Source of the DNA: Actibacterium sp. 188UL27-1 | Lineage (GTDB): Bacteria; Pseudomonadota; Alphaproteobacteria; Rhodobacterales; Rhodobacteraceae | NCBI RefSeq assembly: GCF_016901225.1 | Contig: NZ_JAFEUL010000021.1 | Coordinates: 1-64,000 of the forward strand | Direction of reading: 5' to 3' | Length of the DNA: 64,000 bases | Shown: one piece after another, positions 45,577 through 53,098 of the stretch | Numbering within the stretch: position 1 is the first letter of the stretch | Layout: each line of letters begins with the position of its first letter | Notes under the pieces: generated by a model | The model's input: only the letters and a program-made list of their open reading frames with translations | Database searches by the model: none | What the model was told of the DNA's origin: nothing | Position numbers and translations under genes: made by a program

Positions 45577-46168
45577 CACGTTTCTCCAATGCGTCCAGAT
45601 ATTCCCGCAGGATCGCCACCAGGTCCGCTCCGGCAAACTGCGACCCCGCGGCACGGTTGGCCGCATGAACGCCCATGACCGATGTCACCAACCCGCGCGC
45701 CACCTGCGCCAGATCAAGGTCCGCACACAACGCACCCGCACGCTCCGCCGTCTCAAGCGCCATGCGGAAATGTGCCTCTAACTCCGCCCAATAGGCGCGC
45801 ACGGCCTGTGTCACCGCATCGCTCTGGGTCCGCGCATTCTCAATCCCGGTATTCACGATCAGACAGCCATGGGGGCTCGACGTCATGGATCCCTCCTGGA
45901 CCAACCCGTCCAGGAAACCGGCAATCGCCTCAATCCCACCGCTCCGCATCGGTGCCATCGCCTCCGCCTTGGCCGCGTCGCCATAGAATGCCATCGCCTC
46001 CAGCAGCAGCCCTTCCTTGCCACCGAATTCGGTGCGGATGGCAAACTGGTTCAGCCCCGTCCGTTCCTCCAGAGCTCGCACACCCAAAGCATCGTATCCC
46101 GCGGCCCAAAAGGCGCGACAGGCCGCCTCCACCGCCGCCGCCCTGTCATATGATTTCGGTCGTCCCAT
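45566..46168 (-). CDS. TetR family transcriptional repressor
   Basis: The 200-residue protein has an N-terminal HTH (about 8-55, ALEERTGLNQFAIRTEFGGKEGLL) and a C-terminal ligand and dimer domain with SPHGCLIVNTGIE, typical of the AcuR/YxaF-like group with TetR_C_33-type domains. It is upstream of, and overlaps, the beta-lactamase-fold gene. An inverted repeat upstream at 46177-46213 is its probable operator. Confidence 0.93.
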   Translation of the reverse strand: MGRPKSYDRAAAVEAACRAFWAAGYDALGVRALEERTGLNQFAIRTEFGGKEGLLLEAMAFYGDAAKAEAMAPMRSGGIEAIAGFLDGLVQEGSMTSSPHGCLIVNTGIENARTQSDAVTQAVRAYWAELEAHFRMALETAERAGALCADLDLAQVARGLVTSVMGVHAANRAAGSQFAGADLVAILREYLDALEKRDGG

Positions 46169-46173
46169 AGGTT

Positions 46174-46213
46174 TCCATACGACTGCAAAGAAATAATTTC
46201 AATACAGTCGCAT
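46174..46213 (-). promoter_or_regulatory. TetR promoter and operator
   Basis: On the minus strand TTGAAA (46197-46202) and TATGGA (46174-46179) have a 17-base spacer. ATACGACTG (46177-46185) and CAGTCGCAT (46205-46213) are inverted arms with 8 of 9 matching bases, overlapping the -10 and lying just upstream of the -35. This suits autorepression. The ATG lies only 5 bases past the -10, so the transcript would be nearly leaderless or another promoter is used. Confidence 0.5.
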
Positions 46214-46432
46214 AGAAAAACTGACCAGAGCTTGCTGCCAACCCAGCCAAGATCCCCCTCTCCACCGTGATCTCAGCCCTAGTCACATCGCACAGCTTCC
46301 CTGAAAAATCCGTCATCACGTCCTCACAACTTCGGAACGCGGTCGAAACCGCCGGTCAAACCGTCCCCAAACTTAGCCCGACCGTGACACTAGATCACGA
46401 AAGTCGCTCCTTGATCCTCTCGGCGGTGTAAC

Positions 46433-47035
46433 TCATCTCGGGCCTGACCCCATGACAGCGCTGTCGTACAGTTCCTGGCGGAAGTCCTTCAAGGCATCGC
46501 TTTCCCCCACATTGATACAGTGCAGGCCGCACCTCTGGGCCTCGGCCATAAGGTCGACACTGTCACGCAGCGAGCGTTCCAGGAAAGCATCGACCAGCAC
46601 CCGGTGGTCCGGCCCCAGATCGTCATAGCCGCTGGCACCATGGATCCGCCTGCGCAGTAAAACCGCAGAAGCATGAAGGCAAACCCCCATGACCCCTTCC
46701 CCCAAATAGCGCGCAATCATCTCAGGCCGCAGGGCGGACCCCTCCAAGACGAACCGCGCACCGTCGGCCAGACGCGTCTCAATGACCTGCTCCAAACGGG
46801 GGCGCATGTTCTGATAGTGGACCTTCAAAAACCATTGGATCGTCTCAGGTGACAGGCTGGCATAGTATTCCGCCACCGGCACACGAACCGTGGGCCACGG
46901 GCGACCGGGATGGCGCCCCAACGTATCAGTCGAGATCGCGGCCCATCCAAGTGCCCGTCCCATATCCCGCGCCAGCGTCGTTTTTCCAACATGGGATGTC
47001 CCCGTGATCAGAAGTGCAGATGGTTTCTGCGCCAT
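46433..47035 (-). CDS. P-loop kinase-like ATPase, unknown substrate
   Basis: The 200-residue protein has a Walker A motif GTSHVGKTT at about residues 12-20, and resembles nucleotide or small-molecule kinases (DGARFVLEGSALRPEM, GVCLHASAVLLRRRIHGASG). The ATG at 47035 has a GAGGGG site; the upstream GTG at 47050 is less likely. It follows the amino-acid permease gene, separated by the 11-bp repeat array at 47065-47136. Phosphoryl transfer is likely; the substrate is not apparent. Confidence 0.75.
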   Translation of the reverse strand: MAQKPSALLITGTSHVGKTTLARDMGRALGWAAISTDTLGRHPGRPWPTVRVPVAEYYASLSPETIQWFLKVHYQNMRPRLEQVIETRLADGARFVLEGSALRPEMIARYLGEGVMGVCLHASAVLLRRRIHGASGYDDLGPDHRVLVDAFLERSLRDSVDLMAEAQRCGLHCINVGESDALKDFRQELYDSAVMGSGPR

Positions 47036-47064
47036 CTTCCGGCCCCTCACGTCCTTGCCAGGCG

Positions 47065-47136
47065 GTTAACGCCCCGTCCGATGCGTATGTATGGTATATG
47101 TATGGAATGTGCATGCGTTCTGCATCGCCTGTGCGC
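47065..47136 (-). repeat. Composite repeat copy 2: GTTAACGCC plus four tandem 11-bp units
   Basis: Plus-strand units are GCGTATGTATG, GTATATGTATG, GAATGTGCATG and CGTTCTGCATC (47083-47126), followed by GCCTGTGCGC and preceded by GTTAACGCC at 47065. Part order and the 18-base spacing equal copy 1 near 31.9 kb. It lies between the permease stop (47142) and the P-loop kinase start (47035), so it could serve as a promoter or operator for the kinase gene. Confidence 0.8.
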
Positions 47137-47141
47137 CGGGG

Positions 47142-47975
47142 TCAGCGGATCAATTGCGGGCGATATCTGATCCGCTTCGGTATCCCCAAATGCCGGTTCA
47201 GCCGCCGATTGATCACCCCGAAAATCGCAATGATCATCAGGGTCAGCGCAATGAAGTACACGGCGACAATCGGATAGGGAATGAACGGGTTGAACGTCTT
47301 GTCGGCAAAGTAGCTGGCATAATACAGCGCGTCCCCCATCTGCCGCCAAGCCGGAAAGCCCGAGAAGTAGACAAGCGTCGTGGCATGGAACAGGAAAATG
47401 GCTTCATTGGTGTAGGCGGGCCACGCCAACCGCAACATCGTGGGCCATGTGATGCGACGAAAGCGGCGCCAGCCGGTCAGACCATAGGCATCCGCGGCCT
47501 CGTGATCCCCTCGAGGGATGGATTTCAGCGCACCGTAAAAGATCTCCGCCGCATAGGCCGACGTATTCAGAAACAGCACGATCAACGCCCCGGCCCAGGC
47601 CCGGGTCAGCCAGCGTGTGTCCGCCGTCAACTCAACAAAGCCAAGGTTGATCGGAATGCCCGATTTCGGCAGCAACACAAAGGTCTCGTATGCCAGAAAG
47701 AACTGAATGAAAAGCGGCGAGCCCCTGAAAACAAACACAAAAATCTCGGCCGGTTTACGCAACCAAATCTGGCTGGAGGCTTTGCCGAGCGCCAGAAGCG
47801 TCGCCAGACCAAAGCCCAAACTCAGCGCGATGGCCCCGAAATAGACATTCCAGATCAGGCCCGATCCAATCAGCGTGATCTGCTCGCACAGCGTGATATC
47901 CGCCCGCGGCAACAACCGCTCGCCATAGCCCAAGGACCGCAACGCATAGGCCTGAACCGTCTCCCAACAGCTCAT
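47142..47975 (-). CDS. Polar amino acid ABC transporter permease (HisM/OccM type)
   Basis: The 277-residue membrane protein carries the EAA-type loop AADAYGLTGWRRFRRITWP and the PAAT segment LFIQFFLAYETFVLLP. It overlaps the first permease by 4 bases and forms the channel with it. Substrates of this class are basic amino acids, histidine, octopine or nopaline. The ATG at 47975 is the family-like start; the frame is open much further upstream. Confidence 0.93.
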   Translation of the reverse strand: MSCWETVQAYALRSLGYGERLLPRADITLCEQITLIGSGLIWNVYFGAIALSLGFGLATLLALGKASSQIWLRKPAEIFVFVFRGSPLFIQFFLAYETFVLLPKSGIPINLGFVELTADTRWLTRAWAGALIVLFLNTSAYAAEIFYGALKSIPRGDHEAADAYGLTGWRRFRRITWPTMLRLAWPAYTNEAIFLFHATTLVYFSGFPAWRQMGDALYYASYFADKTFNPFIPYPIVAVYFIALTLMIIAIFGVINRRLNRHLGIPKRIRYRPQLIR

Positions 47976-48826
47976 GGCGCAAAGGCCTGCCCACGGGACA
48001 ACCTGCGGGTCAGGCGGGCAATCACGATCTCGGAAAGCTTTGTAAAGGCAAGGTAAAATAATAAGAGCGCCAGAAAGTACCAGATCCGCCAATCGGGATG
48101 CGGATAGGCAAAGGCCGAGGTTTTGGCTCCCCCCAATTCCCGCGCCCAATAAACAATATCCTCGATCCCCAACAGAAACAGCAAGGGCGTCGCCTTGATC
48201 AGGATCATCCACAAATTGCCAAGGCCCGGCAGCGCATAGATCCACATCTGCGGCACTAGGATCCGGCGAAAGGTCTGGCCCGGGGTCAGCCCATAGGCCT
48301 GCGCCGTCTCAAGTTGTCCGCGCGGAACAGCCCGCATCGCACCATAAAGAACATTGGCCGCGAAGGCCCCGAAAACAATGGAGAATGTGAATATCGCAAG
48401 GCCAAAATTATACGCCTCATGCCAAAACTGCGGCGCCGATGACAACGGTAACTTGGCCTGGGTACAAACGATGAAATTGGCGCCCTGGCGCACCGGATCT
48501 GTCCAGTCCGGGCACATCGCGTGGTGGCGCAACCATTCCAACCCCTGGTCCAACGCAATGACAAAGAACAGGAAAAACGCAATATCCGGCACGCCCCGCA
48601 CCATGGATGTATAGCCCAATCCCAACCAGCGCAGCGGCGGCACGGGCGAGCGGGACGCCATCGCCCCCACAAAGCCAAACGCCAATGCGACAGGGGCGGT
48701 GATCGCCAAAAGCAACAGAACCGTCCCGAAGGAGGCATAAAATGCCATATGCTTGCCCGTCGTCAGATAGCAGACAAGCCAGGTCAGGCCCTCGATCTGG
48801 CCAGGATCAGCGCAGGCTGCAAACAT
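47972..48826 (-). CDS. Polar amino acid ABC transporter permease (HisQ/OccQ type)
   Basis: The 284-residue protein has the EAA-type loop TAQAYGLTPGQTFRRILVPQMW and the SMVRGVPDIAFFLFFVIALDQG segment. A periplasmic insert of about 45 residues with two cysteines (AMCPDWTDP, NFIVCTQ) is unusual for the class. It is the first permease after the binding-protein gene and a hairpin at 48871-48893. Confidence 0.93.
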   Translation of the reverse strand: MFAACADPGQIEGLTWLVCYLTTGKHMAFYASFGTVLLLLAITAPVALAFGFVGAMASRSPVPPLRWLGLGYTSMVRGVPDIAFFLFFVIALDQGLEWLRHHAMCPDWTDPVRQGANFIVCTQAKLPLSSAPQFWHEAYNFGLAIFTFSIVFGAFAANVLYGAMRAVPRGQLETAQAYGLTPGQTFRRILVPQMWIYALPGLGNLWMILIKATPLLFLLGIEDIVYWARELGGAKTSAFAYPHPDWRIWYFLALLLFYLAFTKLSEIVIARLTRRLSRGQAFAP

Positions 48827-48870
48827 CGCAGGGCCAACTCATGACGCACCATCCTTCGCCACCAGGCGCT

Positions 48871-48893
48871 CCCCTCCCCCAATGGGGGAGGGG
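48871..48893. terminator. GC-rich hairpin between binding-protein and permease genes
   Basis: Perfect 10-bp arms CCCCTCCCCC and GGGGGAGGGG flank AAT. The stem lies 47 bases after the binding-protein stop. Without a T-run it is a probable RNA-stabilising or attenuating element giving more binding protein than permease. Purine/pyrimidine blocks of this form may also be a dispersed repeat in related genomes. Confidence 0.65.
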
Positions 48894-48939
48894 CCGGGGG
48901 AGGGGGCCAACAGGTCAATGACAGGGCGCAACACCGTGA

Positions 48940-49659
48940 TCAGAAAATCACCGCTTCATCGCCGAACCATTTCTTGATCATCGTGTTCAGGGTACCGTCT
49001 TCCTTCATCTCTGTGATGACCGCATTGAACTGCTCAATCAGCGGATCCCCTTCGCGCAGACCCATGCCAACACCACCGCCCAATTGAACGGGCGCCCCCA
49101 CAACGCTCAGATCAGCATCTTCGTCGGCAATGGGTTTCAGAAAATCACCATCGGCAAAAACCGCATCCGCTTCACCGTTGCGCACGGCCGCGACGGTTTC
49201 ATCAGGTGTTGCAAATTCCAGCAGCATGGCACCGGTTTCGGCGACATATCCTGCCTGGATCGTATTCACCTGGGCCGCGATGACCCCACCCTCCAGATCC
49301 GCATCCTCGCTCAGCGCGACATACAAGGAATTCGCTGGCGGGATATAGTTCTGCGTGAAATCAATGACCTCATCACGCTCATCCGTAATGCTCATACCGG
49401 CAATGATCGTGTCATAGTTGCCGGAGGTCAGGTTCGGAATGATCGAATCCCATTCATTGGTCACCCAGGTGCAATTCAGGCTGGCCCGCGCGCACAATTC
49501 ATCGCCCAGCTCACGCTCGAACCCATCAACCTCACCATTGTCGTTGATGAAGTTATACGGAGGATAGGCGCCCTCGGTCCCCATGCGGACATCCTGCGCA
49601 ATCGTGATGGTCGCGGTCAGTGCCAGCGCCGCAGCACCCAAAAGGATCGTTTTCATCAT
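48940..49659 (-). CDS. Polar amino acid ABC transporter periplasmic binding protein (family 3)
   Basis: The 239-residue protein has a signal peptide (MMKTILLGAAALALTATITI, cleaved before AQDVRMG) and the PAAT signature GAYPPYNFINDNGEVDGFERELGDELC, followed by YDTIIAGMSITDERDEVIDFT. It is shorter than most family members but complete. It is the second gene of the ATPase, binding protein, permease, permease unit. Confidence 0.95.
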   Translation of the reverse strand: MMKTILLGAAALALTATITIAQDVRMGTEGAYPPYNFINDNGEVDGFERELGDELCARASLNCTWVTNEWDSIIPNLTSGNYDTIIAGMSITDERDEVIDFTQNYIPPANSLYVALSEDADLEGGVIAAQVNTIQAGYVAETGAMLLEFATPDETVAAVRNGEADAVFADGDFLKPIADEDADLSVVGAPVQLGGGVGMGLREGDPLIEQFNAVITEMKEDGTLNTMIKKWFGDEAVIF

Positions 49660-49752
49660 ATGTCTCCCTGACGTTGATTGGACACGGACTGTATGCGCCC
49701 GTTGATGTGGGACGGAACCATGTTTGCCACGGCCCGTCCAGTCATGCCCGCC

Positions 49753-50544
49753 CTAGCCCACATGGGCCATGTCACCGGTATGGCTGAGAAAGCCACGCAG
49801 GCGGTCGGTCTGTGGATTACCAAAGATCGCACTTGGCGGCCCCTCTTCGGCGATCAACCCGTCATGCAGAAACACCACATGGGATGAAACATCCGCAGCC
49901 AGACGCATGTCATGGGTGACAATCACCATGGTACGACCTTCGCGGGCCAGATCCTTGATGACGCGCACAACCTCCTGTTCCAGTTCGGGGTCAAGCGCGG
50001 AGGTGGGCTCATCAAACAAAAGGGCGACAGGCTCCATCGCCAGGGCCCTGGCGATCGCCGCCCGTTGCTGTTGCCCCCCGGACAGTTGTGATGGATAGGC
50101 GTCACATTTGGCCCCGATTCCAACCTTGTCGAGCAGTGTGCGAGCGATCGCCTCGACCTGATCCCGCGGGCGTTTCAAGACGCTCAACGGCGCTTCCATA
50201 ACATTCTCAAGGATGGTCATGTGGGACCACAGGTTGAACTGCTGAAATACCATCGACAGATTGGTCCGGATCCGAATGACCTGCTTGGCATCACCGGGTC
50301 TGCGGTTGGGCCCCGTGCCTTTCCAGCGCACAGGTTTGTTCTGGAAAAGAACCTCCCCATGCTGGCTGTTCTCCAACAGATTGGCACAGCGCAAAAGCGT
50401 AGATTTTCCCGATCCGGACGAACCGATCAGCGATACGACCTGCCCCTTTCGCGCAATCAGGTTGACCCCCTTCAGTACCTCTAACGACCCGAACGATTTA
50501 TGCAAATCGCGGATTTCGATCACGGGCACGGCGGGGTCTGTCAT
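49753..50544 (-). CDS. Polar amino acid ABC transporter ATP-binding protein (HisP/GlnQ type)
   Basis: The 263-residue protein has Walker A GSSGSGKST, signature LSGGQQQRAAIARALAM, Walker B ALLFDEPTSALDPE and the H-loop VTHD. The segment RWKGTGPNRRPGDAKQVIRIR is an insertion typical of HisP/OccP ATPases. The ATG at 50544 matches the family start. It heads the importer unit that continues to 47142. Confidence 0.95.
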   Translation of the reverse strand: MTDPAVPVIEIRDLHKSFGSLEVLKGVNLIARKGQVVSLIGSSGSGKSTLLRCANLLENSQHGEVLFQNKPVRWKGTGPNRRPGDAKQVIRIRTNLSMVFQQFNLWSHMTILENVMEAPLSVLKRPRDQVEAIARTLLDKVGIGAKCDAYPSQLSGGQQQRAAIARALAMEPVALLFDEPTSALDPELEQEVVRVIKDLAREGRTMVIVTHDMRLAADVSSHVVFLHDGLIAEEGPPSAIFGNPQTDRLRGFLSHTGDMAHVG

Positions 50545-50735
50545 AGGCGGGCCTTTGCGTCGGCAGGTTAACGCGTGCTTAACGCCCGCTTCGCCAACAA
50601 TTGCAAGAGGAACGCTACGCAATACCACCCGTTTGAACAGCAATGGCCCGTAGCTGCCCAGGGTTGAGGCGAAATATTGGGTGATCGCAACAGGGTCGGT
50701 CTCGCACAGAAGACCGACCCAGCAGCAGCATCGGA

Positions 50736-50948
50736 TTATTCAGGTTTCTTTGTCTCTTCGGCGCCTTGATCAGGGCTGCCCGCCATGAAGATGACACCCC
50801 CCAACGCCATCGCGGCGTAATGGGAAAATTGCCAAATGAACTCGGGCAGGGTGACACCGACCTCTGCCCAAAGGTCCATGCCCGTCCAACTCAGCACCAG
50901 GTCGGCGGCGCCCCAAAGAAAAATCGCACCACCAAGGAATCTCAACAT
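50736..50948 (-). CDS. Small two-helix membrane protein, unknown function
   Basis: The 70-residue protein has two hydrophobic helices (about 3-22 and 38-57) and a charged C-terminal tail. Three ATGs are consecutive after GAAGGAC; the last, at 50948, has the best spacing (7 bases) to AAGGA. No family is recognised. It is alone between the ABC ATPase and the PhnD-like gene. Confidence 0.6.
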   Translation of the reverse strand: MLRFLGGAIFLWGAADLVLSWTGMDLWAEVGVTLPEFIWQFSHYAAMALGGVIFMAGSPDQGAEETKKPE

Positions 50949-51029
50949 CATCATGTCCTTCGAAATCAATCAGGTTTTATCTAGGGTCCCGCCCATGCCG
51001 GGCCGGAGTTTAACTCTCAACCTGTCCGC

Positions 51030-51773
51030 TTACCCAACGGCATTCCTGCGGCTTTCATGTGGCAATGGTGGGACCGGAATCGCCAGGTAATCTGTGGCAG
51101 GGATCATCACCAATCCGGTAAGATGCAAATGCCCGCGATCACCGTCGGAGAGCTTCTCAATGGCGTGGATGATGGCCTGGCGTATCGGATCAGGGTCCCG
51201 TCCGGCAGCCATGATATAGGGCAAGCCAGGGACCGGGGGCGTTTGCGCGATGACATTCAAATCGGCAAGCCGCATGTCCCATTGGGTGAGGATGCGCCAG
51301 GTCACGGCATCGATGGCGGCGATGTCGGCTTGGCCCGACAGGACTGCCATGGCCGAAGCCGCATGGGAGCCCGTCTCCACCAGATGCGCGGGGTTGATTT
51401 GCTGATCCGTCAAAAAGCCGTGCAAGGCCGCCCACCCCGATTGAGACGTCGGTTCATTGAAGGCGGCAGATGGCTGCGTCATCCGCGCGCCCGGCCGCGC
51501 GATGATCACCGATCGGTAGTGGCCCGGCGGGCAATCGGGCACGCCATAATCTGGCGTGCCGATCAGGGTGACCTCGCCATGCAAATGCGCGCGATAGGGA
51601 AGACCGCAGGTTTGGGACAACAGCAGGTCGGGGTGGCGCCAGGTCTCCCACAGGTCGGAGTTTCGGGTCAGAACCGCAGGACCAGTGCCGAATGCCGCGC
51701 GGATCAGGCTCCAGTACCGATCATGGGCGGGCTTTGTTTCGGCCCGCTCATACATCGGCAGATGGGCGATCAC
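51030..51773 (-). CDS. PhnD-like phosphate/phosphonate binding-protein homologue without signal peptide
   Basis: The 247-residue protein has the type-2 binding-protein layout of PhnD (DLLLSQTCGLPYR, HYRSVIIARPGARM, then SGQADIAAIDAVTWRIL). No signal peptide or lipobox is seen at its N-terminus MIAHLPMYERAETKP, so it may be cytosolic. No permease or ATPase gene of that type is nearby. It overlaps the upstream TerB gene by 4 bases. Confidence 0.75.
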   Translation of the reverse strand: MIAHLPMYERAETKPAHDRYWSLIRAAFGTGPAVLTRNSDLWETWRHPDLLLSQTCGLPYRAHLHGEVTLIGTPDYGVPDCPPGHYRSVIIARPGARMTQPSAAFNEPTSQSGWAALHGFLTDQQINPAHLVETGSHAASAMAVLSGQADIAAIDAVTWRILTQWDMRLADLNVIAQTPPVPGLPYIMAAGRDPDPIRQAIIHAIEKLSDGDRGHLHLTGLVMIPATDYLAIPVPPLPHESRRNAVG

Positions 51774-52222
51774 GCTTCGCGCGCCTCCACCCGTTGGCGG
51801 GCCAGGGCACTGTCACGGTCATTCACGCCCAACAGGTTTGCCGCCAAACGCAAGAGCGTGTTTTCGTCTTGATCACGCACGCCATCCGCCAGGACCACCT
51901 CCCACAGCGCCTCGATCACACCGGTACGCTCTTCATAGGGAACGCCATCTTTGATCGCGCGTGTAAACCGGACCGTGTCGGGAGCTTGGGCCTCCAGTTC
52001 CTCGGCCTGACTGCGCAGTTTGGTTGCCTCAAACGGGCTGAGGTTGAACCGGCGGGCCGCGATCCGATCAATCCGAGTGACCTCCGCCTCCGCATAGTCG
52101 CCATCGGCACGGGCCAGCCGCACAAGCAAAGCCACAAGGGCCAGATGAGCATCGGGATCCGCCAGGGGGGTCGTATCCGGTTCGGTCAGTCGCTTGAGCA
52201 GATCAACAAACATGGAACGCAT
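51770..52222 (-). CDS. TerB-like protein
   Basis: The 150-residue (or 147 if starting at 52213) helical protein has HLALVALLVRLARADGDYAEAEVTRIDRI and a second DGVRDQDENTLLRLAANLLG half, the TerB/YebE-like metal-binding fold with acidic motifs. Genuine tellurite resistance is not implied. It overlaps the PhnD-like gene at ATGA, and a terminator hairpin (52234-52255) precedes it. Confidence 0.82.
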   Translation of the reverse strand: MRSMFVDLLKRLTEPDTTPLADPDAHLALVALLVRLARADGDYAEAEVTRIDRIAARRFNLSPFEATKLRSQAEELEAQAPDTVRFTRAIKDGVPYEERTGVIEALWEVVLADGVRDQDENTLLRLAANLLGVNDRDSALARQRVEAREA

Positions 52223-52233
52223 ATAATCCGCGT

Positions 52234-52255
52234 GGCGCCCGGGTCCAAGGGCGCC
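52234..52255 (-). terminator. Terminator hairpin after first DUF1330 gene
   Basis: GGCGCCC and GGGCGCC are perfect 7-bp arms around an 8-base loop, starting immediately after the stop codon of the gene at 52256-52549. It should end that transcript before the TerB gene. Confidence 0.6.
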
Positions 52256-52549
52256 TTAGCCATCATAGCCTTCGACGATGATCAATGTGCCATCAGCGAT
52301 GGAGGCGCGGATCTCCTTGGCCACCTGATATTCCGGATCGTTATAGCACGCCAAGGCCGCGGCGTAGCTTGGAAATTCTAAGACCACGGATCGGGAATGG
52401 GCCGCGCCTTCGGGGTTTTCCTGCGATCCGCCTCGAACCAGAAACCGGGCGCCATACTTTGCAAAAGGGGCGGCATTGGCGGTTTTGTACCGCTCGTAAG
52501 CCGCCGCATCATGCACCACATTATTGGCGATCCAGTATCCTTTGGGCAT
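52256..52549 (-). CDS. DUF1330 family protein, copy 1
   Basis: The 97-residue protein begins MPKGYWIANNVVHDAAAYER and contains VVLEFPSYAAALACYNDPEYQ, the DUF1330 pattern of a dimeric alpha/beta-barrel (ferredoxin-like). No catalytic activity is established for the family. The ATG at 52549 gives the conserved MPKGYW start. A paralogue lies 62 bases upstream. Confidence 0.85.
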   Translation of the reverse strand: MPKGYWIANNVVHDAAAYERYKTANAAPFAKYGARFLVRGGSQENPEGAAHSRSVVLEFPSYAAALACYNDPEYQVAKEIRASIADGTLIIVEGYDG

Positions 52550-52611
52550 GGGCCTTCCCCCAATCCGTTTGCCCAATATGGATCACGGTCCGGGACGAAG
52601 GGCAACCGGTG

Positions 52612-52905
52612 CTAGAAACCGGCCTGTTCGATCACAACGATACGCAGGCTGGGGATAGCGTCCCGCATTTGCCGGGTGCGGATGAAGGCGGGGCTGTCCA
52701 TACAGGTCCGCGCGTCATCCAGGGTCGCGAACTCGACCACGACCACGCGCTCTTCCGGGTCGGGCCCGCGGGGTGGGCCATTGTCGCTCTCGGCCAGGAT
52801 CGCCCCGTTATGTTCAGAGATGGTATAGGAAAGCTGGCGCAGAATGTCCGCGACAGCCACCTGATCCGTCGCATCCATGGCGACGACCCAATATCCTTTA
52901 GGCAT
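52612..52905 (-). CDS. DUF1330 family protein, copy 2
   Basis: The 97-residue protein begins MPKGYWVVAMDATDQVAVAD, close to copy 1, and has VVVEFATLDDARTCMDSPAF. The ATG at 52905 aligns with copy 1; a GTG at 52914 would add three residues. The tandem copies probably arose by duplication. Upstream of it, at 53009-53022, is an AAAATAGCTATTTT palindrome. Confidence 0.82.
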   Translation of the reverse strand: MPKGYWVVAMDATDQVAVADILRQLSYTISEHNGAILAESDNGPPRGPDPEERVVVVEFATLDDARTCMDSPAFIRTRQMRDAIPSLRIVVIEQAGF

Positions 52906-53008
52906 TTTACTCACTCGTTAACCAATTACGTCACGAGCTATCGGGGTTTTCGCGACAAGGTTAAAGAGAGTTGGGCAATCTTGGTTAACAACTCTACGGC
53001 ATTGGCTT

Positions 53009-53022
53009 AAAATAGCTATTTT
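53009..53022. promoter_or_regulatory. AT-rich 14-bp perfect palindrome upstream of DUF1330 gene
   Basis: AAAATAGCTATTTT lies in the 193-base gap between the pyrG stop and the DUF1330 start. Together with nearby GGCTATTATC, overlapping hairpins are possible. It could be an operator for the DUF1330 pair or a weak pyrG terminator. Confidence 0.4.
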
Positions 53023-53098
53023 CGTTGATAATAGCCGAACAATGCAGGTGAACTGGTAAAATTATCCCCAAATCGGCCACAACGCAAACCGGCAAGTA

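Noticed and set aside
51770-52222. Tellurite resistance function for the TerB-like gene
   Set aside because: A lone TerB domain without terA, terC, terD or terE is not evidence for tellurite resistance.
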